Shown here: positions 1 through 12,658 of the stretch, one piece after another | How positions within the stretch are numbered: position 1 is the first letter of the stretch | Layout of the letters: the number at the start of each line of letters is the position of its first letter | NCBI RefSeq assembly: GCF_039528515.1 | Contig: NZ_BAAALT010000003.1 | Coordinates: 62,001 to 126,000, forward strand | DNA from: Luedemannella flava | GTDB taxonomy: Bacteria; Actinomycetota; Actinomycetes; Mycobacteriales; Micromonosporaceae | DNA: 64,000 nt | Direction: 5' to 3' | Notes under the pieces: model-generated | What the model was told of the DNA's origin: nothing | Databases searched by the model: none | Seen by the model: the letters and a program-made list of their open reading frames with translations, nothing else | Position numbers and translations under genes: made by a program

Positions 1-635
1 ACACCGCGGTCGTGAGCCTGCAGAACGGGGTGGAGGCGCCGGCCGAGGTCGCGGCCGTGGTGGGGAAGACCGCCGTGCTGCCCGGCATCGCCAAGATCTT
101 TGCCTGGATCGAGGGTGCGGGCCGCATACGTCATGCCGGTGGGGCCGCGTCGCTGGCGTTCGCCGAGTGGGACAACCGGCCCTCGGAGCGGGTCCGGCGG
201 TTGCGCGCCGCGTTCGCTGACGCGGGTGCCGGCGTGACCATTGTCGAGCCCGCCGACATCTGGGCGGAGCTGTGGGAGAAGTTCCTGTTCGTGGTGTCGT
301 TCGGCGGACTGGGAGCGGTGACGGGGGAGCCGATCGGCGTGCTGCGGACCCGGCCGGGCACACGTCGCCTGTTGGCCGACGCGATGACCGAGATCGGGAG
401 GCTCGCCGGCGCGTCGGGAATCAGCCTCGCCGACGACGTCGTGGCGGCCTCGTTGGCGTACGTCGACCAGCAGCCCGAGGCCGGCACGTCGTCGTTGCAG
501 CGAGACATTCTCGCCGGCCGTCGCTCGGAGTTGGAGGCGTGGACCGGTGCGGTGGTGCGCCTCGGTGACCGCACCGGCACCCCGGTCCCGGTCAACCGCA
601 CCTTCTACGAACTGCTCAAGCTCCGCGGGGCGTGA
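1..635 (+). CDS. Ketopantoate reductase family protein, C-terminal part (5' truncated by window edge)
   Basis: The reading frame is open from the first complete codon at position 3 (T-A-V-V-S-L-Q-N-G-V), so the gene starts before the window and the GTG at 12 is internal. VSLQNGV is the end of the Rossmann half of PanE/ApbA proteins. The rest is the helical C-terminal half: EKFLF early, and a TSSLQRDI...ELEAW stretch near the end that carries the conserved Ser/Asp/Glu substrate residues. Family members reduce 2-dehydropantoate to pantoate with NADPH for coenzyme A synthesis, but many paralogues act on other 2-keto acids, so the substrate is uncertain. It converges on gltD across a strong hairpin. 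Confidence 0.85.
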   Translation, partial: TAVVSLQNGVEAPAEVAAVVGKTAVLPGIAKIFAWIEGAGRIRHAGGAASLAFAEWDNRPSERVRRLRAAFADAGAGVTIVEPADIWAELWEKFLFVVSFGGLGAVTGEPIGVLRTRPGTRRLLADAMTEIGRLAGASGISLADDVVAASLAYVDQQPEAGTSSLQRDILAGRRSELEAWTGAVVRLGDRTGTPVPVNRTFYELLKLRGA

Positions 636-658
636 CCGGCCGTGATGGTTCGGGAGGT

Positions 659-692
659 CCTGGCGAGATCCGACCTCTCGGATCTCGCCAGG
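659..692. terminator. Bidirectional hairpin terminator between the PanE-like gene and gltD
   Basis: A perfect 15-bp stem, CCTGGCGAGATCCGA with its complement, closes a 4-base CCTC loop. It sits 24 bases after the stop of the upstream gene and 17 bases beyond the stop of the opposing gltD, so it can serve both transcripts. There is no clear U-tract, which is usual in actinobacteria. Confidence 0.8.
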
Positions 693-708
693 ATCAGCTG
701 ACGTCAGG

Positions 709-2167
709 TCAGCGGACGGCGAGGGGGACCGAGTCCGGACGGACCGGGGTCGGCAGGGTCGACGAGCCGGACAGGTAGGCGTCCACCGCCGCGGCGGCGG
801 CCCGGCCCTCGGCGATGGCCCACACGATCAGTGACTGGCCGCGCCCGGCGTCACCGGCGATGAACACGCCGTCAACGGTGGATTTCCAACCCGCGTCCCG
901 GATCGCACGACCTCGCAAATCGACCTCGACGCCGAGCGTGTCCAGGAAGCCACCCTCGCCCGCGTCGCCGACGGACACGAAGCCCATCGCCAGGAACACC
1001 AGGTCGGCCGGGATCTCCCGCTCGGTCCCCTCGATCTTGGCGAAGCGGCCGTCGACCATCTCGACCTCGTGCAGCGCGAGCGCCCGCACGTTGCCGTTCT
1101 CGTCGCCGACGAACCGCTCGGTGTTGACCGCGAACAGCCGCTCGCCGCCCTCCTCGTGGGCGCTGGACGTGCGGTAGATCAACGGCCAGGTCGGCCACGG
1201 GGTGAAGTCGGGGCGCAGGTCGGCCGGCCGCGGCATGATCTCCAGCTGGGTCACGCTCTTGGCGCCCTGGCGCAGCGCGGTGCCGAGGCAGTCGGCGCCG
1301 GTGTCACCGCCACCGATGATCACCACGTGCTGGCCGGCCGCGTCGATCGGCGACGCGTCCAGGTCGCCGAGCTGCACGCGGTTGGCCGGGACCAGGTACT
1401 CCATCGCCGAGTAGATGCCGGCCAGGTCGCGGCCGGGCACGGGAAGGTCGCGCGGAACCGTCGCGCCGGTGGCGATCACGACCGCGTCGAAGTCCGCGCG
1501 CAGCTGCTCGACGGACAGGTCCCGGCCGACGTGCACGCCGGTGACGAACCGGGTGCCCTCGGCCTCCATCTGCGCCAACCGCCGGTCGAGGTGGCGCTTC
1601 TCCATCTTGAATTCCGGGATGCCGTACCGCAGCAGCCCGCCGATGCGGTCGGCCGACTCGTACACGGTCACCCCGTAGCCGGCGCGGGTGAGCTGTTGAG
1701 CGGCGGCCAACCCGGCCGGGCCCGAGCCGATCACCGCGACGTTCTTACCGGTGAGCTGCACCGGGATCTGCGGCGCGACCCAGCCCTCGGCCCAGGCCCG
1801 GTCGATGATCTCGACCTCGACCTGCTTGATGGTGACGGCGTCGGAGTGGATGCCGAGCACGCAGGCGGCCTCGCAGGGCGCGGGGCAGAGGCGCCCGGTG
1901 AACTCCGGAAAGTTGTTGGTCGCGTGCAGCCGGTCGGCGGCGGCCTGCCACCGGTCGGTGCGCACCAGGTCGTTCCACTCCGGGATGAGGTTGCCCAGCG
2001 GACAGCCGTTGTGGCAGTACGGGATCCCGCAGTCCATACAGCGGCTCGCCTGGGTCTGGAGCTTGTCGGACGCGAACGGCTCGTAGACCTCGCGCCAGTC
2101 GGAGATCCGGACCGGCACCGGACGGCGCTTGGGCGTCTCCCGGTCGTGCTTCAGGAATCCAGTGGGA

Positions 2168-2175
<8 letters not shown>
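709..2175 (-). CDS. gltD: Glutamate synthase (NADPH) small subunit
   Basis: The beta subunit of glutamate synthase passes electrons from NADPH through FAD and Fe-S clusters to GltB, which converts glutamine plus 2-oxoglutarate to two glutamates in the cytoplasm. Near the N-terminus are two Cys clusters (CMDCGIPYCHNGC, then CPAPCEAAC) for 4Fe-4S centres. Next come an FAD Rossmann motif (VIGSGPAGLAAA), an NADPH motif (IIGGGDTGADC) and a C-terminal FAD motif (FIAGDAGRG). I place the start at the GTG at 2175, giving 488 residues: it overlaps the gltB stop by 8 bases (GTGGCTGA), has GGAGG just upstream, and yields the family-typical N-terminus ADPTGFL. An in-frame ATG at 2199 is possible but lies deeper inside gltB. 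The overlap implies translational coupling with gltB. Confidence 0.97.
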
Positions 2176-6712
<4,537 letters not shown>

Positions 6713-6798
6713 GCGTCGGGCTCCGGTTTTACGTCATGCGTCAGCGTCGCTGTGATCATGAGTGCGGAGGGACGTCATCGGCCCAGCAAAGTCATCGG

Positions 6799-6827
6799 AG
6801 CATACACGCTGATCAGCAAGTCCGTAA
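6799..6827 (-). promoter_or_regulatory. Candidate promoter of gltBD
   Basis: Read on the minus strand there is TTACGG (6822-6827), 17 bases, then TATGCT (6799-6804), a reasonable sigma70-type -35/-10 pair with start about 80 bases before the gltB GTG. An inverted repeat CCGTAAG-N12-CTTACGG (6822-6847) overlaps the -35. It could be an operator, or a terminator for the upstream SpoU gene. Confidence 0.4.
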
Positions 6828-6876
6828 GGCGCGGGCGGTGCTTACGGTAAGTGAAGCAACGCGATCCGTGCTGGGA

Positions 6877-7395
6877 TCAGAGCATGCCGGAGAGCCGGTA
6901 CAGCACCAGGGAGCCGGCGACGGCGACGTTGAGGCTCGTGCCCGTACCGATCATGGGTATCTCCACCACGGCGTCGAGCAGGTCGAGCGACTCCGGTGGG
7001 ATGCCGGTGGCCTCATGGCCGAGCACCACGATGGTGCGGCCGCGGGCCGCGGGCAGGTCCGCGAGCCGGATCGCCTCGTCGGCCAGCTCCACCCCGAGGA
7101 CCCGGGCGCCGGCCCGGCGCTCGCGGCCGAGCCATCCGGTCGGGTCGCCGACCCGGTGTACGCAGCTGGGCCGGCGCAGCGTGTTGCCGCGGGCCAGGGC
7201 CTCATCGACCCACCGGAACGGCGGTACGGCAAGGCACGCGCCGACCGCGTCGCACGTGCGCAACAGGGTGCCGAGGTTGGCGCCGTGCAGGGGCCACAAC
7301 GGTGCCGCGATCAGGTGGCCCCAGCACCGGGACGGTCGGCGGCGCCGCCGGGCGGCGAGTTCGCGCTGCGGCGTGACCCGGATCGCGGGGCTCAT
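6877..7395 (-). CDS. SpoU/TrmH-family RNA 2'-O-methyltransferase
   Basis: 172 residues, a minimal SPOUT domain without an RNA-binding extension. The three SpoU motifs are present in order: motif 1 HGANLGTLLRTCDAVG near residue 37, motif 2 VVLGHEATGIPPE, and motif 3 IPMIGTGTSLNVAVAGSLVLY at the C-terminus, which forms the knot that binds S-adenosylmethionine. The family methylates ribose 2'-OH groups in tRNA or rRNA. The target here (for example a tRNA wobble or Gm18-type site) cannot be read from the sequence. The gene lies between gltB and a divergent carbonic anhydrase, separated from gltB by 164 bases, so it is probably transcribed independently. Confidence 0.9.
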   Translation of the reverse strand: MSPAIRVTPQRELAARRRRRPSRCWGHLIAAPLWPLHGANLGTLLRTCDAVGACLAVPPFRWVDEALARGNTLRRPSCVHRVGDPTGWLGRERRAGARVLGVELADEAIRLADLPAARGRTIVVLGHEATGIPPESLDLLDAVVEIPMIGTGTSLNVAVAGSLVLYRLSGML

Positions 7396-7569
7396 CGGCG
7401 GGTGGGACTGCCGCCCAACAGGAACATCGTCATGAGGGGGCGTGCTTAGCGGCGCACGCGGGCCATCACCGGGAACGGTCCGACCATGGTAACCGCGATC
7501 CCCGCCCGAGGCTCGGGGTTGATCTGAATCGCGGCACAGAGGGCAGGCAAATCGTACGATTCAAGGAGA

Positions 7570-8322
7570 ATGTCTGCTAGACAGTTCTCGATGAGTTCAC
7601 GAGCCGCAGCGTCACGTTCTGTTATGTCGCGCCGGTCGCTCCTGTTGGCGGGCGGTGGGGTCACCGTCAGCGCGGCGGGCCTGCTCGGCGGCGTCCGTCC
7701 GGCCCTGGCCGACCCGGCCGACCGCGAGGTGCCGGGCACGCCGGCGGCCGCGTGGGCGCGCCTGTACGCCGGCAACCGGCGGTTCGTCGTCGGTCGGGCC
7801 CGTCACCCCCGCCAGGGGCCGGCGGACCTGCGCCGGTTGGCGACCGGTCAGCATCCCTTCTGCATCGGCCTCACCTGCGCCGACTCCCGCGTGCCGCCGG
7901 AGCTGGTGTTCGACCAGGGGCTCGGCGATATCTTCGACAACCGGGTGGCCGGCAACATCGTCGACGACCTGCTGCTGGGCAGCATCGAGTTCGCGGTCGG
8001 GGAGTTCCACAGCCCGCTGATCGTGGTCCTCGGCCACGAGCGGTGCGGCGCCATCGTGGCCACCGTCGACGCGATCCGGACCGGACGCGACGCGTCGGGC
8101 CACATCGGCGAGATCGTCGAGGGCCTGCGGCCCGTCGTCGAGCCGCTGCTGGACCAACCGGGTGACGTGGTCGACAACGCGGTCAGCGCCAACGTGCGCG
8201 CCCAGGTGGCGCGGTTGACCGGGTCCAGCGACATCATCGCCGGGCGCGTGGCCAGCGGCGGCCTGCGCGTCATCGGCGCCCGCTACGACCTCGACGAGGG
8301 GCAGGTCACCGTCGTCGACTGA
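7570..8322 (+). CDS. Exported beta-class carbonic anhydrase (Tat signal)
   Basis: 250 residues from the ATG at 7570, which has AAGGAG immediately upstream. ATGs at 7591 and 7624 are alternatives, and the last would begin exactly at MSRRSLLL. A twin-arginine motif SRRSLLL (residues 20-26) precedes a hydrophobic stretch and an ALA cleavage site near residue 47, so the enzyme should be folded in the cytoplasm and exported. All beta-class zinc and catalytic residues are present: Cys103, Asp105 and Arg107 in CADSR, then His156 and Cys159 in GHERCG. It interconverts CO2 and bicarbonate. Its last 17 bases overlap the 3' end of the opposing P450 gene. Confidence 0.92.
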   Translation: MSARQFSMSSRAAASRSVMSRRSLLLAGGGVTVSAAGLLGGVRPALADPADREVPGTPAAAWARLYAGNRRFVVGRARHPRQGPADLRRLATGQHPFCIGLTCADSRVPPELVFDQGLGDIFDNRVAGNIVDDLLLGSIEFAVGEFHSPLIVVLGHERCGAIVATVDAIRTGRDASGHIGEIVEGLRPVVEPLLDQPGDVVDNAVSANVRAQVARLTGSSDIIAGRVASGGLRVIGARYDLDEGQVTVVD

Positions 8323-9553
8323 GATCGACCGTGACGGGCGCGTGCACCTCCACGTGCGTCAGCACGAACCCCGACGCCGGCCGCGTGGGCACGCGGGCCA
8401 GGCTGATCCGCAGGTCCTGCGGGGGCACCCGGTAGCTCATGCTGCACGCCAGCGTGCCGACGGCCAGGGCCAGGATCTGGGCCGTCAGCGCCTCCCCGGC
8501 GCACCGGTGCCCGGTGGCGGTGTCGCCGCCGCCCTGGGGCACGAACGCGTACGGGTCCGGCATGGCGCCCGCGAACCTGTCCGGATCGAAGCGGTACGGA
8601 TCGGCCCACACGCGCGGGTCGTGGTTCGTGCCGTACAGGTCGAGCAGCGCCCGGTCCCCGCGCCGCACCACCTCGCCCCGCCAGGTGAACGGCTGCGTGG
8701 CGACGGCCGCGACGGCCGGGAAGAACGGGTAGCGGCGGCGCACCTCGTGGCCGAAGTCGACCGGGTCGAGGTCGCCGTCGACCAGCCGGGCCCGCAGCTC
8801 GGGGTGGTGGTGCAGGGCGTGCGCCGCGAACACGACGTAGCGCTCGACGGCGACGGTGGATCGCAGCAGGTTGAGCAGCTCCACGGCCGCGACCCGCGCG
8901 TCGAGCGGCTGTCCGTCCGGCTCGCGGTGGGCCGCCACGACGGCCAGGGCGGACCCGGACGACGGCGTGACCGAGCCGTCGCGGACGGCCGTGACCAGCT
9001 CGACCAGCCACCCCTCGGCCTCCCGGCGGGCCCGCCGCGCCGCCCAGTGCCGCGGGCCGACCGAGAGCGGTCCGTCGATCATGGCCTGCAGTTGGCCGGT
9101 GCGCTTCGTGACCTCGTCCACGGGCAGCGGGACGCCGGCCCACTGGCACACGGCCCGGCACAGGATCGGCGGCAGCTCGTCCGCCAGGACCACCCGGGCC
9201 TGCCGACGCCAGCCCGGCAGGGCCGCCGCCCACTCGCCCGCGATCAGCTCCAGCAGGTCGGCGCGGCGCTCGTCCGACAGTAGGGACAGCAGCATCGCCT
9301 TGCGGTGGCGGTGCCGTTCGCCGTCGAGGCCCTGCACCCCGCCGACCCCGACCAGCGTGCGACGGCCCGGCTCCGGCATGGCGCCCTCGCGACCGAAGCG
9401 GGACGGGTCGTAGAACAGACGGGCGGCGTCCGGCCCGCGCAGCAGGACGGTCGGACGTAGCAGCAGCCGCGTGCGGCAGATCTCCGCGTCGCCCATCCGC
9501 CGGGCCGGGTACAGGTACCCGTGCCACAGGAGCCTGAGCGTGTCATCCCCCAT
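8306..9553 (-). CDS. Cytochrome P450 of the CYP152 type (fatty-acid peroxygenase)
   Basis: 415 residues from the ATG at 9553, chosen because AAAGGGG lies 7-8 bases upstream; an ATG at 9574 lacks a ribosome site. The heme loop FVPQGGGDTATGHRC, with Cys351 as thiolate ligand, and the block VQGLDGERHRHRK are hallmarks of CYP152 enzymes, which use hydrogen peroxide rather than a redox partner to hydroxylate or decarboxylate fatty acids. Gln74 corresponds to Gln85 of P450-BSbeta (His in the decarboxylase OleT), favouring hydroxylation. Arg231 matches the carboxylate-binding Arg242, but the following residue is Ser232, where the reference enzyme has Pro243. It is divergent from the nitrilase-cluster operon and shares its intergenic region. 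Confidence 0.92.
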   Translation of the reverse strand: MGDDTLRLLWHGYLYPARRMGDAEICRTRLLLRPTVLLRGPDAARLFYDPSRFGREGAMPEPGRRTLVGVGGVQGLDGERHRHRKAMLLSLLSDERRADLLELIAGEWAAALPGWRRQARVVLADELPPILCRAVCQWAGVPLPVDEVTKRTGQLQAMIDGPLSVGPRHWAARRARREAEGWLVELVTAVRDGSVTPSSGSALAVVAAHREPDGQPLDARVAAVELLNLLRSTVAVERYVVFAAHALHHHPELRARLVDGDLDPVDFGHEVRRRYPFFPAVAAVATQPFTWRGEVVRRGDRALLDLYGTNHDPRVWADPYRFDPDRFAGAMPDPYAFVPQGGGDTATGHRCAGEALTAQILALAVGTLACSMSYRVPPQDLRISLARVPTRPASGFVLTHVEVHAPVTVDLSRRR

Positions 9554-9574
9554 GAGATACCCCTTTACCCCCAT

Positions 9575-9688
9575 TTTCAGATGTTATGCCGCGCCGCCCA
9601 TGCCCGTGAGGACTAAGTAACGACGCCTTGTTCCGGATGCCGTCGGTCGGAAACGGTCAGCCATTGAAGTGACTCTCAGGAGGTCGCC
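9575..9688. promoter_or_regulatory. Divergent control region, CYP152 / nitrilase-cluster operon
   Basis: This 114-base gap must carry the promoter of the long operon beginning at 9689, whose first gene has a strong AGGAGGTCGCC ribosome site. Relatives of the operon respond to nitrogen starvation (family knowledge), so I looked for GlnR-type half-sites. GTAAC (9617-9621) and GAAAC (9650-9654) lie exactly 33 bases, three helical turns, apart, but the intervening positions do not form a classic GTNAC-N6-GAAAC box. This is weak evidence. Confidence 0.25.
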
Positions 9689-9988
9689 ATGCCTGAGATG
9701 TACTTCCTGGTGCGTTGGCCGGACGGCGCTGACCAGCGCTGCTACTCCCCGTCCACAGTGGTCGAGGACTTCTTCGTCCCGGGCGGGACGTACCCGCTGG
9801 CGGACTTCCTGGACCGCAGCCGGCAGGCGCTGGCCATCGCGAGCGAGCGGGTCCGCGCGAAGTACGGCTTCGGGTGCACGTCGGCCGCCGAGCAGCTCGC
9901 CGAGATCGAGGCCGCCGCCGCGGCGTACCCGCCCGACGCCACCGTCACGGTAACCGCGCTCACCGACGCGGACGGGGTGCCCCGGTGA
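9689..9988 (+). CDS. MSMEG_0570-family small protein, first gene of the nitrilase cluster
   Basis: 99 residues, starting at an ATG with AGGAGG eight bases upstream. The sequence (MPEMYFLVRWPDG, CYSPSTVV, FVPGGTYPLADFLDRSR) matches my recollection of the MSMEG_0570 / nitrogen-starvation-response small-protein family that accompanies Nit1C-type nitrilase clusters. No enzymatic motif is visible, and its role in the cluster is unknown. The stop codon overlaps the next gene's start as GTGA, the first of a chain of such overlaps that ties nearly the whole operon together translationally. Confidence 0.85.
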   Translation: MPEMYFLVRWPDGADQRCYSPSTVVEDFFVPGGTYPLADFLDRSRQALAIASERVRAKYGFGCTSAAEQLAEIEAAAAAYPPDATVTVTALTDADGVPR

Positions 9989-11292
9989 GCGTCGCGGGCA
10001 CCCATCACCCGGTGGTCGTCGTCGGCGGCGGTCAGGCCGGCCTGTCGATGAGCTGGTGGCTGCGCCAGCGCGGCATCAACCACCTGGTCATCGAGGCGAA
10101 CCGGATCGGCCACGAGTGGCGCGCCCGCCGCTGGGACAGCTTCTGCCTGGTCACCCCGAACTGGCAGTGCCGCCTGCCCGGCTTCCCCTACCGGGGCCCC
10201 GACCCGGACGGGTTCATGCTCCGCGACGAGATCGTCCGTTACCTGGAGGACTACGCCGCCTCCTTCGACCCGCCGATCATTACGGGAGTACGGGCGACGC
10301 GCCTGCGCCGCGACGCCAGGGGCGTGTTCGAACTCGTCACGACCGCCGGGCAGCTGACCGCCGACCAGGTCGTCGTGGCCACCGGGCCTTACCACACGCC
10401 GTCGGTGCCGCGGCTGGCCGAGCGCCTGCCGGACGGCCTCCTGCAGGTCCATTCCAGCGAGTACCGTGACGCGGCGCTGTTGCCGCCCGGCGCCGTGCTG
10501 GTGGTGGGCACCGGCCAGTCGGGCTGCCAGATCGCCGAGGACCTGCACCTCGCCGGCCGCGAAGTGCACCTGGCGGTCGGCGGCGCGCCGCGGGTCGCCC
10601 GGTTCTACCGGGGCCGCGACTGCGTGGCGTGGCTCGACGACATGGGCCACTACGCCAAGGAGATCGACGAGTTCGCCGACGCGGACGCCGTGCGCCTGCG
10701 CGTCAACCACTACGTCACCGGCCGCGACGGCGGGCGCGACATCGACCTGCGGGCCTTCGCCCGCGACGGCGTGCGCCTGTACGGCCGCCTGACCGGTATC
10801 GCCGGCACCCGGCTGTCGTTCGCCGCCGACCTGGCCGCGAACCTCGACCATGCCGACGCGGTCGCCGAGGGCATCAAGGACGCCATCGACGCCCACATCG
10901 ACGCGAACGGCATCAGCGCGCCGACGCAGGCACGCTACACGCCCGTCTGGCAACCGCGCCCGGACCACCCTCGAACGCTCGACCTGGGTGCGGCCGGGAT
11001 CACCTCGGTGATCTGGTCCACCGGCTTCAGGCGCGACCACCGGTGGATCGAGGTGCCGGTCTTCGACGGGCGCGGGTACCCGATGCACTGGCGGGGCGCC
11101 ACGAGCTGCCCGGGGCTGTACTTCCTCGGCCTGCCGTGGCAGTACAGCTGGGGTTCGGGGCGGTTCGAGGCGGTGGGGCGCGACGCCGAGTTCCTGGCGG
11201 GTCACATCGACGCCTCCCGGCGACTCGCGGACGTGTGCGGCGTGCTCACGGGGGCGCCGACCGAGCTCAACGTCGCGCTGCCGGTCGGGTGA
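9985..11292 (+). CDS. MSMEG_0569-family FAD-dependent oxidoreductase
   Basis: 435 residues from the GTG at 9985 that overlaps the preceding stop; a longer frame from 9874 would run through the upstream gene and is not credible. VVVVGGGQAGLSMSW at residues 10-24 is the FAD-binding Rossmann motif. VLVVGTGQSGCQIAEDL, about 175 residues in, is the NADPH motif. The order and the ATGPYHTP and STGFRRDHRW segments are those of flavin-containing monooxygenase-like proteins. It would use NADPH and O2 on a substrate made or consumed by the nitrilase-cluster enzymes; the substrate is unknown. It is followed by an amidohydrolase four bases downstream. Confidence 0.88.
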   Translation: MSVAGTHHPVVVVGGGQAGLSMSWWLRQRGINHLVIEANRIGHEWRARRWDSFCLVTPNWQCRLPGFPYRGPDPDGFMLRDEIVRYLEDYAASFDPPIITGVRATRLRRDARGVFELVTTAGQLTADQVVVATGPYHTPSVPRLAERLPDGLLQVHSSEYRDAALLPPGAVLVVGTGQSGCQIAEDLHLAGREVHLAVGGAPRVARFYRGRDCVAWLDDMGHYAKEIDEFADADAVRLRVNHYVTGRDGGRDIDLRAFARDGVRLYGRLTGIAGTRLSFAADLAANLDHADAVAEGIKDAIDAHIDANGISAPTQARYTPVWQPRPDHPRTLDLGAAGITSVIWSTGFRRDHRWIEVPVFDGRGYPMHWRGATSCPGLYFLGLPWQYSWGSGRFEAVGRDAEFLAGHIDASRRLADVCGVLTGAPTELNVALPVG

Positions 11293-11296
11293 CGCG

Positions 11297-12112
11297 ATGC
11301 TCTCCGACGCCCACCGCCATCTGGGAGTCCTTCCCGCGTACCCGTTCTACGGCGGGCCGCCCGTCAACCCGGACACCACCGCCCGCGCCACCATCAAGCA
11401 ACTGATCGCCGACCTCGACGCGGAGGGCACCGACCGGGCGCTGGTGATCCCGAACTACGGCGTGCCCGACCCGGACGTCGCCTTCGGTTTCAACGAGCTC
11501 GTCATCGAGGCGGCCCAGCGCGACGACCGCATCCGGGCCGGCCTGTGGGTGTCGCCCCGGCCCGAGGACGAGCACCGCACCGCACGGGCCTTGAAACTGG
11601 CCGGCGAGGACGGCGTCCGGGCGCTCAAGCTCAGCTTCCTGCTCGGCGGCCGGCCCACCGACCCCGCGTGCCGGCCCCAGCTGGACCGGATCTTCGCCGT
11701 CGCCCGGCAGCACGACCTGGTCGTCCACGTGCACACCTCGCCCGGGGCCGCCTCCGACATCGACGAGGTGGGCCACCTGGTCGACTGGTACGCCGAGGAC
11801 GTACCCGTGCATCTGGTCCATTTCGGGGGCGGCATGAGCGGGCACATCAAGCTCGCCGGCTCCCGCTTCTTCGACTGGATCGCCGCCGGCAAGCGGGTCT
11901 ACACCGACCTGTCCTGGGCGATCGGCTTCACCCCCTACTGGCTGGCCGCCGAGATCGACCGGCGCGGCATCGGTGGCGACCGCGTGCTGTTCGCCAGCGA
12001 CCAGCCGTGGGGCGACTTCGCCGGCGAGTACGCCCGCATGACCTCTGCGGTCGGCGGCGGCCCGCTGCGCGACCTGGTCTTCCGCGACACGTTCGCGGCG
12101 CTCTACCCCTGA
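11297..12112 (+). CDS. Amidohydrolase-family metal-dependent hydrolase inside the nitrilase cluster
   Basis: 271 residues. A His pair near the N-terminus (DAHRH), VHVHTS in the middle, VHFGGG, and ASDQPWGDF near the C-terminus are the metal-ligand blocks of the amidohydrolase-2 (TIM-barrel) group, which includes decarboxylases and lactone or amide hydrolases. It starts four bases after the oxidoreductase stop and is followed 25 bases later by the Sll0783-like gene with its own strong ribosome site. I do not recall it as a core member of the MSMEG_0565-0572 set, so it may be an accessory step, for example hydrolysing the nitrilase or oxygenase product. The substrate cannot be inferred. Confidence 0.82.
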   Translation: MLSDAHRHLGVLPAYPFYGGPPVNPDTTARATIKQLIADLDAEGTDRALVIPNYGVPDPDVAFGFNELVIEAAQRDDRIRAGLWVSPRPEDEHRTARALKLAGEDGVRALKLSFLLGGRPTDPACRPQLDRIFAVARQHDLVVHVHTSPGAASDIDEVGHLVDWYAEDVPVHLVHFGGGMSGHIKLAGSRFFDWIAAGKRVYTDLSWAIGFTPYWLAAEIDRRGIGGDRVLFASDQPWGDFAGEYARMTSAVGGGPLRDLVFRDTFAALYP

Positions 12113-12137
12113 TCACCCCAACACCGAAGGAGACACC

Positions 12138-12650
12138 GTGACCGAGCTCAGCGAACTCGAGCAGGCGAGCCTCGACGAGATCCCGCACCCCTCGCTGCCG
12201 GAGGGTTCCAACATCTACGGCTCCACCAAGGTCTTCCCCGACTACAAGGCGGAGAACGGCGAGACGTACTTCACCCTGGTCCACGGCATCGCGCACGAGT
12301 CGTCGGTGAGCTTCGTGGCGATCCTGCAGGCTACCCGCGCGCTGCGGAAGGGCTTCGAGTCGGCGATCTACTTCTACGGCCCCGGCTCGCTGAACTGCCT
12401 GGCCACCCGCGGCTTCCCGACCACCGGCAACTCGGCGTTCCCGGGCGAGCACAACATCAACAACTCGCTGAAGACGTTCATCGCGGAGGGCGGCAAGGTC
12501 TTCTGCTGCCGGTTCGGCCTGTCGCTGCACGGCGCGCGCGAGGAGGACCTCATCGAGGGCGTCATCCCCACGCACCCGCTCGACGTGCAGGACGCGTTGA
12601 TCCACTACGCGCGCAAGGGCGCGATCATCAACTCCACCTACATGTTCTAG
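12138..12650 (+). CDS. MSMEG_0572 / Sll0783-family nitrogen-starvation protein
   Basis: 170 residues from a GTG preceded by GAAGGAGACACC. The sequence is very close to what I recall of the Sll0783/MSMEG_0572 family: HPSLPEGSNIYGSTKVFPDYKAENGE at the start, YGPGSLNCLATRGFPTTG in the middle, and HYARKGAIINSTYMF at the end. The fold looks DsrE-like, with a conserved Cys in SLNCL and a Cys pair in KVFCCRF. The Synechocystis homologue is known to be strongly induced on nitrogen deprivation (family knowledge). A catalytic function has not been assigned as far as I know. Codon use is less GC-biased than its neighbours, typical of a highly conserved protein. Confidence 0.9.
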   Translation: MTELSELEQASLDEIPHPSLPEGSNIYGSTKVFPDYKAENGETYFTLVHGIAHESSVSFVAILQATRALRKGFESAIYFYGPGSLNCLATRGFPTTGNSAFPGEHNINNSLKTFIAEGGKVFCCRFGLSLHGAREEDLIEGVIPTHPLDVQDALIHYARKGAIINSTYMF

Positions 12651-12658
12651 GAGTCGCC

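Noticed and set aside
7446..7775. A 109-residue minus-strand frame over the start of the carbonic anhydrase
   Set aside because: It overlaps the Tat signal region of a well-supported gene and shows no domain or ribosome site.
9617..9654. A GlnR box upstream of the nitrilase cluster
   Set aside because: The half-sites are 33 bases apart with no intermediate match. Kept only as a weak note in the regulatory feature.
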